Assembly: GCA_963724705.1 (NCBI GenBank)
Contig: CAVRVS010000007.1
Coordinates: 310,001-374,000 of the forward strand
Source of the DNA: DASQPR01 sp963724705
GTDB taxonomy: Bacteria; Actinomycetota; Actinomycetes; Mycobacteriales; Micromonosporaceae
Length of the DNA stretch: 64,000 nucleotides
Direction: 5' to 3'
Shown: piece by piece, positions 1 through 9,098 of the stretch
Position numbering within the stretch: the first letter of the stretch is position 1
Layout of the letters: the number at the start of each line of letters is the position of its first letter
Position numbers and translations under genes: made by a program
Notes under the pieces: model-generated
What the model saw: only the letters and a program-made list of their open reading frames with translations
What the model was told of the DNA's origin: nothing
The model's database searches: none

Positions 1-2
1 GG

Positions 3-2549
3 CCGGATGAGGCGCCGCCGGCGATCGACGCGACGCAGCGTTCCCTCGCTGCGACGCTGACCGGGCTCACCGCCGACGTCGCGCCGGGATGGCTGTCCGT
101 GTCGTGGGATGCGACAGCGGCCTCGCCGCCGGTCGGCACGGAAGCCGGCTCCGAGCTGGCCGTCCGTGTCGGCGTCGCATCGCCGCTGCCCGGCGTGTCC
201 TTTCCGGTGCTGATCCCGCTCCTCGGGGTCGGCCATCTCGCGATCGACGCAGCACCACACGATACGGTCGCGTTCGGTCTGATGCGCAGCGTCGTGCTGC
301 GGCTGCTGGCCACCGCCACGCCCGGCACACTGCGGGTGCGCGGCATCGATCCGACCGGCGTCGCGTTCGCGCCATTCCAATCGCTGTTCGACGGCCGATT
401 GATGCCACCGCCGGCGGCCGAACTCGGCGGGATGCGCACGCTTCTGGCCGAGGCCGAACAATGGGTACGCACGCCCGCCCCGGCCGGACGCCACTTGCTG
501 TTCGTCATCGCCGGACTGCCGACGGGCGCCGAGCCCTCCGACGTGGCCCGCGTGAACGCGCTCGCCGCCGCGGCACCGGCGGCTCGGCTAACCATGATCG
601 TCGCGGGGTTGCCGCCGGCACGCGACGCGGGTATCCGCGCCGCCACCGAGGCCCGCGATGCCGGCATGGCGCCAGTGTCCAACGCGACAACGATCGTCAT
701 ACGCGGCGATGCGGTGACCGTCGCCGGCCCGTACGGTTCCGGTGGAGTGCTCAGCTCGCCGGTCGAACTCGACGGCGACCCGCCGCCCCATCTGCTCGAC
801 GCGGTCTGCGCGACCGTGGCCGAGCAGGCCCGCATTGTCGCCACGTTGCGGATGACCGACCTTTTGCCGAGCGAGACGTGGCAGGAGAGTTCGGCCGAGG
901 GCCTGGCGACTACGGTTGGACTCACCGGCCATGCAGCACTGTCGCTACGGTTGGCCGACCTGACTCCGCATTGGCTCATCGGCGGGCGGTCCGGCGCCGG
1001 CAAGACGGCGCTGCTCATCAACATCCTGTATGGATTGTGCAGCCGCTACTCGCCGGCCGAGTTGACGCTCTATCTGCTCGACTTCAAGGAAGGCGTGTCG
1101 TTCCGCGAGTTCACCCCGACCGAGCGCGATCCGTCCTGGATCCCGCATGCGCGCGCGGTGGGCGTCGAGTCGGACCGCGCGTACGGCCTGGCCGTGCTGC
1201 GCGAACTCGACGACGAGATGACCCGCCGGTCGGTGCTCTACAAGGATGCCGGCGTCACCCGCTTCGCGGACCTGCGGGAGACCGACACGTTGCCACGGAT
1301 CCTGTGTGTCATCGACGAATTCCAGGTGCTGCTGGCCGGCGACGACCGGATCGCTCGGCAGGCCGTCGCGTTGCTGGAGTCGGTCGCGCGCAAGGGCCGC
1401 TCCTATGGCATCCACCTGATTCTCGCGAGCCAGACCATGCGCGGCGTCGAATCGCTCTACTCCAAGCGGGACTCGATCTTCGGTCAGTTCCCGGTTCGGA
1501 TTGCACTGCCCGGCGGCGGCGACGTCCTGGACGTACGGAACGCGGCGGCAGCCGCCCTCCGGCTCGGTACGGCGGTGGTGAACACGGCCGGCGGCCTGGG
1601 CGGACCGAGTGGCGCGGCCCGGGCCCACGAGCGCCTGATCGACTTTCCGGACCCGCACGCGGAACCGCGGACGCTCTCGACGCTCCGCCGCCGGCTGTGG
1701 CTGGCCCGGTCGGCTGGCGCTCGGCCGCCGTATGTGTTCGAGGGGTATGCGCCGCAGTACCTGCCGAATTCACTGCCGTCGTCTCGACGTGCGATCGCGT
1801 ACCTCGGTCGAAACATTGACGTGCCGCTGTCGCTCGCCGCGTTCACACTCGACGGCACTCCCGGCCGGCATCTCGCCGTGATCGGTCCGAGCGAAATGGG
1901 CGCCGGGTTGCTGGACGCGGCCGTTCGATCGCTGGCGGCCCAGGTCGAGCCCGGGTCGGTCCGGTTCGTGCTCGCGCCCCTCGTGGCCGCATCCGACGCC
2001 GTCGGGGCCGATCTGGCCACGGCGCTCGCCGACGCCGGTCACATCTGCGATGTCGTGGACGCGAAAGCGCTGCGCGGCATTGTCGAGGATCCGGCCATCG
2101 AGGACACCTATGTGTTCGGGTTCGGACTCGACGGCGCGGCCGATCTGCGCCCCTTGCTCCGCAACGGCCCGGGCCGCAACGCGCACGTGTTCGGTTGGTG
2201 GCGGGGGCTGCGACGGTTCGGCGAGGACACCGGCGGTTCGGCCGGGCGCGAGGACGTCGCCGGGGTCGTACTGCTCAACGTTCCAGCCACCGACGCCGCG
2301 ATCTTCCTTGGTGAACTCGACCTCGATTGGCAGCCGCGACCGAATCGGGCGCTGTTCCACGATCGGCACGCGGCCCGTACGGAGGTCATCGTTCCGTTCG
2401 CCCGCCGTCCGGCTGATCGAGGCGAAGCCGCGGCCGAACTCGGCATGGGTTCCCAACGCCCGACGGCCGACTCCGGTGGGGCCGACGGCGATGCCGGACG
2501 CGCCGACACCGCGCTTCCGGATCCGGACAGCGCTGGAGTCGGCCGATGA
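3..2549 (+). CDS. FtsK/SpoIIIE-type ATPase, 5' end beyond the window
   Basis: The frame is open to the left edge, so the true start lies outside; 848 residues are visible. One complete P-loop domain is seen, with Walker A GRSGAGKT (nt 984-1007) and Walker B followed by the sensor-like stretch RILCVIDEFQVLL (about nt 1290-1330). This is the FtsK/SpoIIIE/EccC pattern of hexameric pumps that move DNA or protein. A second ATPase-like domain follows from about nt 1850; its P-loop reads IGPSEMGAG (about nt 1880-1906) and lacks the Lys-Thr/Ser, so it is probably inactive. No membrane segment is visible in this part. The stop overlaps the next start by 4 bp (ATGA), so translation is coupled to the coiled-coil membrane protein. 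The neighbours (membrane coiled coil, two-helix protein, WxG-like protein) suggest secretion rather than chromosome segregation; that is inference. The family is sure, the function is not. Confidence 0.85.
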   Translation, partial: PDEAPPAIDATQRSLAATLTGLTADVAPGWLSVSWDATAASPPVGTEAGSELAVRVGVASPLPGVSFPVLIPLLGVGHLAIDAAPHDTVAFGLMRSVVLRLLATATPGTLRVRGIDPTGVAFAPFQSLFDGRLMPPPAAELGGMRTLLAEAEQWVRTPAPAGRHLLFVIAGLPTGAEPSDVARVNALAAAAPAARLTMIVAGLPPARDAGIRAATEARDAGMAPVSNATTIVIRGDAVTVAGPYGSGGVLSSPVELDGDPPPHLLDAVCATVAEQARIVATLRMTDLLPSETWQESSAEGLATTVGLTGHAALSLRLADLTPHWLIGGRSGAGKTALLINILYGLCSRYSPAELTLYLLDFKEGVSFREFTPTERDPSWIPHARAVGVESDRAYGLAVLRELDDEMTRRSVLYKDAGVTRFADLRETDTLPRILCVIDEFQVLLAGDDRIARQAVALLESVARKGRSYGIHLILASQTMRGVESLYSKRDSIFGQFPVRIALPGGGDVLDVRNAAAAALRLGTAVVNTAGGLGGPSGAARAHERLIDFPDPHAEPRTLSTLRRRLWLARSAGARPPYVFEGYAPQYLPNSLPSSRRAIAYLGRNIDVPLSLAAFTLDGTPGRHLAVIGPSEMGAGLLDAAVRSLAAQVEPGSVRFVLAPLVAASDAVGADLATALADAGHICDVVDAKALRGIVEDPAIEDTYVFGFGLDGAADLRPLLRNGPGRNAHVFGWWRGLRRFGEDTGGSAGREDVAGVVLLNVPATDAAIFLGELDLDWQPRPNRALFHDRHAARTEVIVPFARRPADRGEAAAELGMGSQRPTADSGGADGDAGRADTALPDPDSAGVGR

Positions 2550-3298
2550 ACCGCTGGGATGAGTATCTGGCCGCGGTCGTACGCCTCGACGAGGTGCGCC
2601 GCGAGTCGGCCGCGACGGTCGCGGCTCAGCAGGCCACCGTTGGCGCGACGACGGCGGAGTTGACGGCGGTCCGCCAGCGCATCTCGCTGCAGCGAACACG
2701 CCTCGTCGAGGTCGCCACGAGCGTCGGACGCGCCGTGCCGCCGCTCGAACCGCTCGACGCCGACCTTGGCGTCGTGGCGGCGCCGATCATCTCACCATCG
2801 ACCGGCGAGGACGCTGTCCTCACCGCGGCGGCGCCGCAGGCCCGCCGATCGATCGCGGACGCGACGGCTGACATCGCGGTGGCGTTGCAGCGGGTGCGCA
2901 CCACACTGGACGCGGCCGACGCGACACTGTCATCGGCCACCAGCACTCCGGCTCAGCGCGGCATACTCGCGAGCCGTCCGCCGGGCGTACGCAACGCGAT
3001 CGTGTATGGATGGTTCGCGCTTCTCGCCCTCGTCGCCATCATCGAGATCAACTCGATCGTGGGCGACTCGCTACAGGCAAGTGTCGTCGTCGCGGTGTTC
3101 TCCCTGATCATTCCGGCCGGCGCCTGGATCCTCGGCTGGATCACGCTCCGGCTCCTGTTCGGTCGAGCGGCCGCCATAGAGACGGTGGTCGTCGGGCGGC
3201 ACCTCGGCGACACGGCGCGCCGACCATCGGGCGGCGTCGTCGGCGGCGTGCTCTGTGCCGTACCAGTGGTCGTCGGGTTGATCCTTTCGATCATCTGA
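2546..3298 (+). CDS. Coiled-coil membrane protein of unknown function
   Basis: 250 residues, starting at the ATG that overlaps the ATPase stop by 4 bp. Residues about 1-140 are Ala/Arg/Glu-rich with heptad-like spacing, consistent with cytoplasmic coiled coil. Three hydrophobic segments follow, at about 153-172, 176-200 and 230-250, the last ending at the C terminus (VVVGLILSII). I recognise no family. Translational coupling to the FtsK-like ATPase makes it a likely membrane partner of that motor, for example an anchor or a gate, which is inference. Confidence 0.7.
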   Translation: MNRWDEYLAAVVRLDEVRRESAATVAAQQATVGATTAELTAVRQRISLQRTRLVEVATSVGRAVPPLEPLDADLGVVAAPIISPSTGEDAVLTAAAPQARRSIADATADIAVALQRVRTTLDAADATLSSATSTPAQRGILASRPPGVRNAIVYGWFALLALVAIIEINSIVGDSLQASVVVAVFSLIIPAGAWILGWITLRLLFGRAAAIETVVVGRHLGDTARRPSGGVVGGVLCAVPVVVGLILSII

Positions 3299-3355
3299 CG
3301 CCCACGCGACGACGCCGCCGGCGTCGACCCACCACCATTCGCCCGAGGAGGCCGC

Positions 3356-3616
3356 ATGCCCGGCGTTGAAGAGGTCAAGCTCCACATCGCGGCGTCGGTC
3401 GACGACGCCGAGCACGCCGTCGTCGGTATGCGCGCCGTCGTCGAGCGGCTCGAAGAGACACTCAGCCGCCTTCGGATCGCGACAGCGGGCAGCGTCCACC
3501 CGCGGGTCGCCGATGCGATCGGCCAGGTCGAGCAGGCGAAGCAGAAACTCGAAGAGGCGCAGACCCTGACGCTCGCGGGCATTGCGGCCGCCCAGTCGTA
3601 TCACGCGGTCATCTGA
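3356..3616 (+). CDS. Small two-helix protein, WXG100-sized
   Basis: 86 residues with a clear ribosome site (GAGGAGG at about 3344-3350, before ATG 3356). The sequence is a predicted helix-turn-helix hairpin: helix 1 about residues 3-42, a turn around GSVHP, and helix 2 about residues 48-82. This is the size and shape of WXG100/ESAT-6-like proteins, but the turn lacks the Trp-x-Gly motif. I recall similar small proteins beside FtsK-like ATPases in other actinobacteria, but cannot name the family with certainty. It lies 57 bp after the membrane protein and is probably in the same operon. It could be a secreted partner or a structural subunit. Confidence 0.65.
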   Translation: MPGVEEVKLHIAASVDDAEHAVVGMRAVVERLEETLSRLRIATAGSVHPRVADAIGQVEQAKQKLEEAQTLTLAGIAAAQSYHAVI

Positions 3617-3767
3617 CGTTCGCCCACTGGCGTTGTGGACGACGGCCGAGGCATTTGCCGGACCTTTTCCACAGCATCGCCGCCACCGTTGCCCCTGCGG
3701 TCGGCCGACTCGTTCCATGGACGGGCCGGCCCGGTGGTCGGGGCGGATCGATGCGACGGAGGCGACC

Positions 3768-4947
3768 GTGACGTTCCAAGTCGACATACCGGCCCTGCGA
3801 GGACTGCCGCAATTTCTCGACCGGCGCGACAGCGACTTCCACGCCGCGTTGCACTACCTCACGACCGGGGCAGTGATCGAGGACGTCGCGCCGCTCTACC
3901 ACCCGATGTATGTCCGGCATCAGGCGAACGTACGGGCGATTGCCCGATTTCTCGCCGATGCCGCGACGTACGTGTGGACCGACGCAACCCGGGTGCGCTC
4001 GGCCGCCGACGCCTACGCGGTGGCGGACCATCGGGCCGCAATGCGCCACATCGCAGTACAGGACGCGGCTCTGCCGGACTTTCCCACGCGGGCTGACCGG
4101 ACCGCCGACAGCGTTTGCCACGACGGGCGCCCCGAACGCGTTCGCCGACCGCTCGACCCCGACGCGCCGCCTGGCCGGTGCCGCCGATCCTTCGGCGTAT
4201 CTGCCGATGCGACCGGCGTGGTCGACGGACATCGGGGCCGCTGGCCTCGTCCGCGACGCGATCTGGACCGCGACCCGGATCGCGGCGGCCGGTGGTCTCC
4301 TCGATCGCGCCTACGACCCGGTTGAGGTGCTGGTGACCCCGTTCGTCGGCGACTGGCCCGGCGTGCTGCGGTCGGCCGACGTGCTGGCCGACATCGCCGG
4401 GCTGGTACGCGACGAGTCGATGTCGATCGACGGCGCACACCATGCCGTCCCAACGGTCTGGATCGGCCACGCCGCCGACGCCTGCCAATGCAACCTCGGC
4501 AATCTCGCGGCCGCACTCGCCGCCGCGGCCGGCGACCTGACGACGCTAGCCGCCGCCTACCGCACCGTCGGCGATCTCCTGCACTCGATCATGGAGACGG
4601 CGGCGGACACGGTCGGGACACTGATCGACTGCGCGATCGATGTCGTCGCGGACGGGCTGAGCGACGGCTTGTTGCTTCCGTTGACCGTGCCCGGGACATT
4701 GGCCGAGTTCGCCGATGCGGTCACCGCCCTCATCGGGCTCGGACGCGATGTCGGTCGCGTCGTCGACGGCGGCTTTCCACCCGGCGACCCGCTCGCCCCA
4801 ATGCTCAGTCTCCTGCCGGGCACAGCCTCCGTCGACCGGCCACTGGTGCTGCCTGACCTGACCGCGATCGCGGGCCAGGCCGACATCCCGTCACTGGCCG
4901 CGCCGCGTCCGCAGCCAGCGACGGTACGGACGGCCCAAGCGGCCTGA
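3768..4947 (+). CDS. T7SS substrate-like helical protein (WxG and EspC-like parts), frame broken near 4090
   Basis: Starts at GTG 3768 with GGAGG at 3758-3762. The first frame runs from VTFQVDIPALRG to about nt 4085-4105; the protein then continues one base later to the stop at 4947, about 392 residues once a single extra base is removed. The N-terminal part (about residues 40-95) is helical and ends in ADAYAVADHRAA, resembling the A-x-x-Y-x-x-x-D ends of EspC-type secreted proteins. The second part holds PTVWIGHAAD (nt 4451-4480), a WxG turn between two long Ala/Leu helices, followed by a hydrophobic helical tail. This is how large actinobacterial T7SS effectors look, but I see no toxin domain. 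The neighbouring FtsK-like ATPase and the eccC/eccD genes 17 kb away fit. The shift is probably a sequence error. Confidence 0.6.
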
Positions 4948-4968
4948 AATGCTGCACGCGCTGGGCGG

Positions 4969-5844
4969 TCAGCCGCGCATGATGAGGCTCATCGCCTCGG
5001 ACCGTGACTTCGGATCGACTTGGAGCAGGCCGCGTACCGCCGAAGTGACCGTCCGGGCGCCGGTCTTCTGGATGCCGCGCATCGCCATGCACATGTGCTC
5101 GCAGTCGAGCACGACGATCACGCCACGGGCGTCCAACGATTTCAACAACAGATCCGCCACCTGCGACGTAAGTCGCTCCTGCACCTGCGGCCGGCGACTG
5201 TAGACCTCGACGAGTCGCGCCAGCTTCGACAGACCCGTGATGCGGCCGCTCGTGCCGGGGATGTAGCCGATGTGTGCCACACCGTGGAACGGCAGCAGGT
5301 GGTGCTCGCAGAGGGAGAAGACCTGGATGTCGCGGACGAGCACGAGTTCCTCGTGGCATGACTCGAACGTCGTGGTCAGCACCTCGGCCGGATCGACACG
5401 CAGACCGGCGAAGAGTTCCGCGTACGCTCGGGCCACCCGGGCCGGCGTACGCTGCAAGCCGTCGCGGTCGGGGTCCTCGCCGAGCGCGATCAGGATCTCG
5501 CGTACGGCCCGCTCGATGCGGTCAAGGTCGACCGCGTCGGCGACGGGTCGGCCGGTGAGTTCGCCGTTGATCAGGCGCGCTGCCAGCTGATCCAGGTCGT
5601 TGCCGTGGCGGTGATTCGGTTCATGCAGGCGCGGTTCCGCGTCGAGGTCGGCCCGACTCGCGTGGCCATCCGCCGAGTAGGCCTCCGCTTCGGCGACCTC
5701 GATCGCCTCGGCGTCGGGTCGGGTTGCGAAGTCGTTGCTCGTACGAACCTCGTCGGCGGGTGTGAACGGTGACACGGCCGACCGGGCCACCCCGTCGGGG
5801 TTCCGATCGGCCGCGTCACCGTTAACGCTCACGCTGGCGTCCAC
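4969..5844 (-). CDS. folE: GTP cyclohydrolase I (FolE)
   Basis: Converts GTP to 7,8-dihydroneopterin triphosphate, the first step of folate synthesis, in the cytoplasm. The catalytic domain covers about the last 190 residues. It has the zinc ligands in SLCEHHLLPFHG and CEHMCMAMRG and the conserved GLSKLARLVEVYSRRPQVQE stretch. The reading frame gives 291 residues, about 90 more than typical, because of an acidic, low-complexity N terminus. The ATG at 5844 overlaps the 3' end of ftsH by 23 bp, and a later internal start would give a standard-length enzyme. ftsH-folE is the usual actinobacterial order, but the rest of the fol operon (folP, folB, folK) does not follow: the next gene is the convergent T7SS-like one. 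Confidence 0.96.
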   Translation of the reverse strand: MDASVSVNGDAADRNPDGVARSAVSPFTPADEVRTSNDFATRPDAEAIEVAEAEAYSADGHASRADLDAEPRLHEPNHRHGNDLDQLAARLINGELTGRPVADAVDLDRIERAVREILIALGEDPDRDGLQRTPARVARAYAELFAGLRVDPAEVLTTTFESCHEELVLVRDIQVFSLCEHHLLPFHGVAHIGYIPGTSGRITGLSKLARLVEVYSRRPQVQERLTSQVADLLLKSLDARGVIVVLDCEHMCMAMRGIQKTGARTVTSAVRGLLQVDPKSRSEAMSLIMRG

Positions 5845-7862
5845 CGTCTTCGAAGTTCGAGGAACCGAGCACCGCCTGGGCCCCGTCGGCCTCGGCCTGG
5901 TTCTTCAACGCCTCGATCTCACTCGGCGTCATAACCGGAGGCTGGTCGGAAGCCTTGCGCTTGCCGAAGGTGTGGAACGGCGCGATCGGCGGGCGCTTGA
6001 TGACGCGGGCACAGATCCGGGCCATGTCGGCCTGCGTGACCGTCTCCTTCTCGATTAGTTCGAGAACGAGGTTGTCGAGCACGTCGCGGTACTCGACCAG
6101 GATCTCCCAGGCCTCGTCGTGTGCCAGCTCGATCAGGCCGCGCACCTCGGCATCGATCTCGGACGAGACCGACTCGGAGTAGTCGCGCTGGTGGCCCATC
6201 GTCCGGCCGAGGAACGGTTCGCCGTCGTTCTGGCCGTACTTCACCGCGCCGAGCTTGGCGCTCATGCCGTACTCGGTGATCATCGCGCGCGCGATCGCGG
6301 TCGCCTTCTCGATGTCGTTGCCCGCGCCGGTGGTCGGCTCGTGATAGACGAGCTCCTCCGCCGCGCGACCGCCGAGCGCGTACGCCAGCGTGTCGATGAG
6401 CTCGGCCCGCGTCTGCGTGTACTTGTCTTCGGTCGGTAGCACCAGCGTGTGACCGAGTGATCGGGCACGCGACAGGATCGTCACCTTGTGCACCGGGGCC
6501 GAGTGCGGCAGAGCCCACGCGACCAGGGCGTGACCACCCTCGTGGTACGCCGTGATCTTCTTCTCGCGATCGCTCATCACGCGGGTCCGCCGGGCCGGGC
6601 CGGCAACGACACGGTCGATCGATTCCTCGAGGAACTCGTTCGTGATCGCCCGCTTCTCGCTGCGCGCGGTGAGCAGTGCCGCCTCGTTGATCACGTTGGC
6701 CAGATCCGCACCGGTGAAGCCGGGCGTCCGGCGCGCGACCGCGTCGAGATCGACATCGGGCTGGAACGGCTTGCCCTTCGCGTGGACACGCAGGATGGCC
6801 TTGCGGCCTTCCATGTCCGGCGTGTCGACGGCGATCTGGCGGTCGAAGCGGCCGGGCCGAAGCAGCGCCGGGTCGAGGATGTCCGGCCGGTTGGTCGCGG
6901 CGATCAGGATGACGCCGCCCTTGGTGTCGAAGCCGTCCATCTCGACGAGCAGCTGGTTCAACGTCTGCTCGCGCTCGTCGTGGCCACCGCCGAGGCCCGC
7001 GCCACGGTGCCGACCGACAGCGTCGATCTCGTCCACGAACACGATGGCGGGCGCGTTCTCCTTGGCCTGCTGGAACAGGTCACGCACGCGGGACGCACCG
7101 ACACCGACGAACATCTCGACGAAGTCCGAGCCGGAGATCGTGTAGAACGGCACGCCTGCCTCACCGGCGACAGCGCGAGCGAGCAGCGTCTTTCCGGTGC
7201 CGGGCGGGCCGAACAGCAGCACACCCTTCGGGATCTTGGCGCCGAGCGCCTGGTATTTGGCCGGGTTCTGCAGGAAGTCCTTGATCTCCTGGAGTTCCTC
7301 GACGGCTTCGGCCGAACCGGCGACATCGGCGAAGGTTGTCTTCGGCGTGTCCTTGGAGATCAACTTCGCCTTGGACTTGCCGAAGTTCAGCACGCGCGAG
7401 CCGCCGCCCTGGGCCTGCGACATGAAGAACAAGCAGGAGCACGACGATGGCGGCGATCGGCAGGAAGTTGACCAGCACGCTCAGCAGGAGGCTGCTCTTG
7501 CTGACCTTCGTGTCCACGGTCGCGTTCGCGTGCAACTGGCCGTTCTGGTCAGCCGTCGTGAGCAGGCCGTACACGCTGTCGATCGAGAGCGCCGGGAACT
7601 GTGCCTGGATCTTGTCGGACTGGGTGCCGTCGGCGAGCTTGACCTTGTTGGCCAAGTCGAGGTCGACGGTCTGCTCCTTGTCCTCGATCGTCGCTTTCTC
7701 GATGTTGCTCGGGTTGGTGTGGATGACCGACAGGACGTCGGACGTCGCGGCCTGCGTGTAGCTCGGCGAGCCGGACAGCGCCCAGCTGACGAGCACGACG
7801 ATGCCCACGGCGACCGCGACCCAGAGAAACAGCGGCCGGCGATAGAAACGACTACGTTCCAT
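5822..7862 (-). CDS. ftsH: ATP-dependent zinc metalloprotease FtsH, frame broken near 7435
   Basis: Membrane-bound AAA+ protease that removes damaged or unassembled membrane proteins; homohexamer in the cytoplasmic membrane. The N-terminal part reads from ATG 7862: a first membrane segment (FLWVAVAVGIVVLVSWAL), an extracytoplasmic domain and a second membrane segment ending IAAIVVLLLVL. The frame then shifts by one base (about 7428-7440) and continues with FFMSQAQGGG, Walker A GPPGTGKT, Walker B IVFVDEIDA, the second region of homology, and the zinc site HEGGH with the distal acidic ligand region. Removing one base gives about 679 residues, the normal length. An essential gene is unlikely to be truly broken, so I read this as an insertion error. 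It precedes folE and overlaps it. Confidence 0.95.
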
Positions 7863-8242
7863 GCGTGTTATTGAGCGCTGGAGCGCCCAGTTCCTCCAGA
7901 TCAACGAGTCCTGTTTGCCGGTCTCAACGACAAGAGCCCCACGCGTCACGACACTTGCCGGCGATGGCCGGCGGTTTGCCGCAATACGAGGGAAGCCTCG
8001 GCTATTCGAAGGTACACCGTGACTCTGCGTACCGTCGCCAAGGCATTACCCACCCATGGTACGAAATGGGCGGTTCAAAGGTTCGCTTCACGAGGAATCT
8101 GTGCCTGGTCAAGCACTGTTTGCGTACTTTAGGGCCGACCGTACGACCATGTCGACCCAACCGCACCGGCGGCGTGTTTGGCCAGTACTTGCCACCGGCT
8201 ACGCCGACCGCGAACGCGAGTCGGTCGGTGCCGCTCGCGTGA
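7863..8242. other. Intergenic region between hpt and ftsH, no gene seen
   Basis: 380 bp without a convincing reading frame. It holds the upstream region of ftsH (minus strand). No strong Shine-Dalgarno site lies before the ftsH ATG; TAACAC sits just upstream at about 7866-7871 and could be part of a weak -10. No repeat or RNA gene was recognised. Confidence 0.5.
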
Positions 8243-8821
8243 TCACACCCGGGCGTACACCTCGGGCTTGAGGATGCCGACGTACGGCAACTCGCGATAG
8301 CGCTCGGCAAAGTCCAAGCCGTAGCCGACTACGAACTCGTTCGGGATGTCAAAGCCGACGTACTTCACCGGCACCTGGACCTTGATCGCGTCGGGCTTAC
8401 GGAGCAGCGCGACGACCTCCACCGAGGCGGCCGATCGGCTCTCGACGTACTTCAACAGCCACGACAGCGTGAGCCCGGAGTCGACGATGTCCTCGACCAC
8501 GATCACGTGCCGGCCGGCGATGTCGCGATCGAGGTCCTTCAGGATGCGAACCACACCCGAGGACGTTGCGTGCTGGCCGTACGACGAGATCGCCATGAAC
8601 TCGAGCTCGACCGCCTGCCCCTCCTGGCCGAGTGCGCGGGCGAAGTCGGCCATGAACATAACGGCGCCCTTGAGAATGCACACCAGCAGCACGGTAGGCA
8701 CATGTCCGTAGTCTGCGGCGATCTTGCGCGCCAGCTCGTCGATCTTCTCCCGGATCTGGTCCTCCGTCACGATGACGCGTTCGATGTCGTCGGTGAACCA
8801 CGTGTCGCCCACTTCGCCCAT
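8243..8821 (-). CDS. hpt: Hypoxanthine(-guanine) phosphoribosyltransferase
   Basis: Purine salvage enzyme joining hypoxanthine or guanine to PRPP to give IMP or GMP, in the cytoplasm. 192 residues, the usual length. The PRPP-binding loop VIVVEDIVDSGLTL (about residues 105-118), the GAVMFMADFAR pyrophosphate loop region near residue 52 and the C-terminal FVVGYGLDFAERYR base-binding segment are all present. In actinobacteria hpt normally follows tilS directly. Here a 6-kb insert of chitinase and gamma-glutamyltransferase genes lies between them. A CAGTCT hexamer 6 bp before the ATG suggests a leaderless start. Confidence 0.96.
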   Translation of the reverse strand: MGEVGDTWFTDDIERVIVTEDQIREKIDELARKIAADYGHVPTVLLVCILKGAVMFMADFARALGQEGQAVELEFMAISSYGQHATSSGVVRILKDLDRDIAGRHVIVVEDIVDSGLTLSWLLKYVESRSAASVEVVALLRKPDAIKVQVPVKYVGFDIPNEFVVGYGLDFAERYRELPYVGILKPEVYARV

Positions 8822-8958
8822 GGCACAAGACTGCCGGATCGCTCGCCGCCGATCGACGACGGGTCACCCTTGAGTCGGCGACGCCACCCAATCTCGCCGA
8901 GCCCGCGCTGACCCCGCCCCGATCGGCGAATCGATCGGGTTCCGCGTACGCCAGGCCA

Positions 8959-8987
8959 TTGCCCGAACGTATAGATACTGATATACG
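8959..8987 (+). promoter_or_regulatory. Candidate promoter of the first chitinase
   Basis: TTGCCC (8959-8964) and TATACG (8982-8987) are 17 bp apart, about 110 bp before the chitinase start. The surrounding 60 bp are strikingly AT-rich for this chromosome. Confidence 0.5.
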
Positions 8988-9004
8988 TCTATCTATCTAA
9001 CTGA

Positions 9005-9019
9005 CAAGAAACTTTCTTG
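9005..9019. promoter_or_regulatory. Perfect palindrome in the chitinase leader, possible operator
   Basis: CAAGAAACTTTCTTG is a perfect 15-nt palindrome around a central C. It lies 18 bp downstream of the candidate -10 and upstream of the SD site. This is a good place for a repressor, or for an mRNA hairpin. The regulator is unknown. Confidence 0.4.
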
Positions 9020-9098
9020 ATGGTTAGCCCGCCGGGTGCGTAGAGGCGTAGGGGGTTACGCCGATACGTCCCATTCGCCGTACACAAGGAGGACATGC

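Noticed and set aside
5822..7862. ftsH as a pseudogene
   Set aside because: Both parts keep all catalytic motifs and an otherwise intact sequence; a single extra base explains the break.
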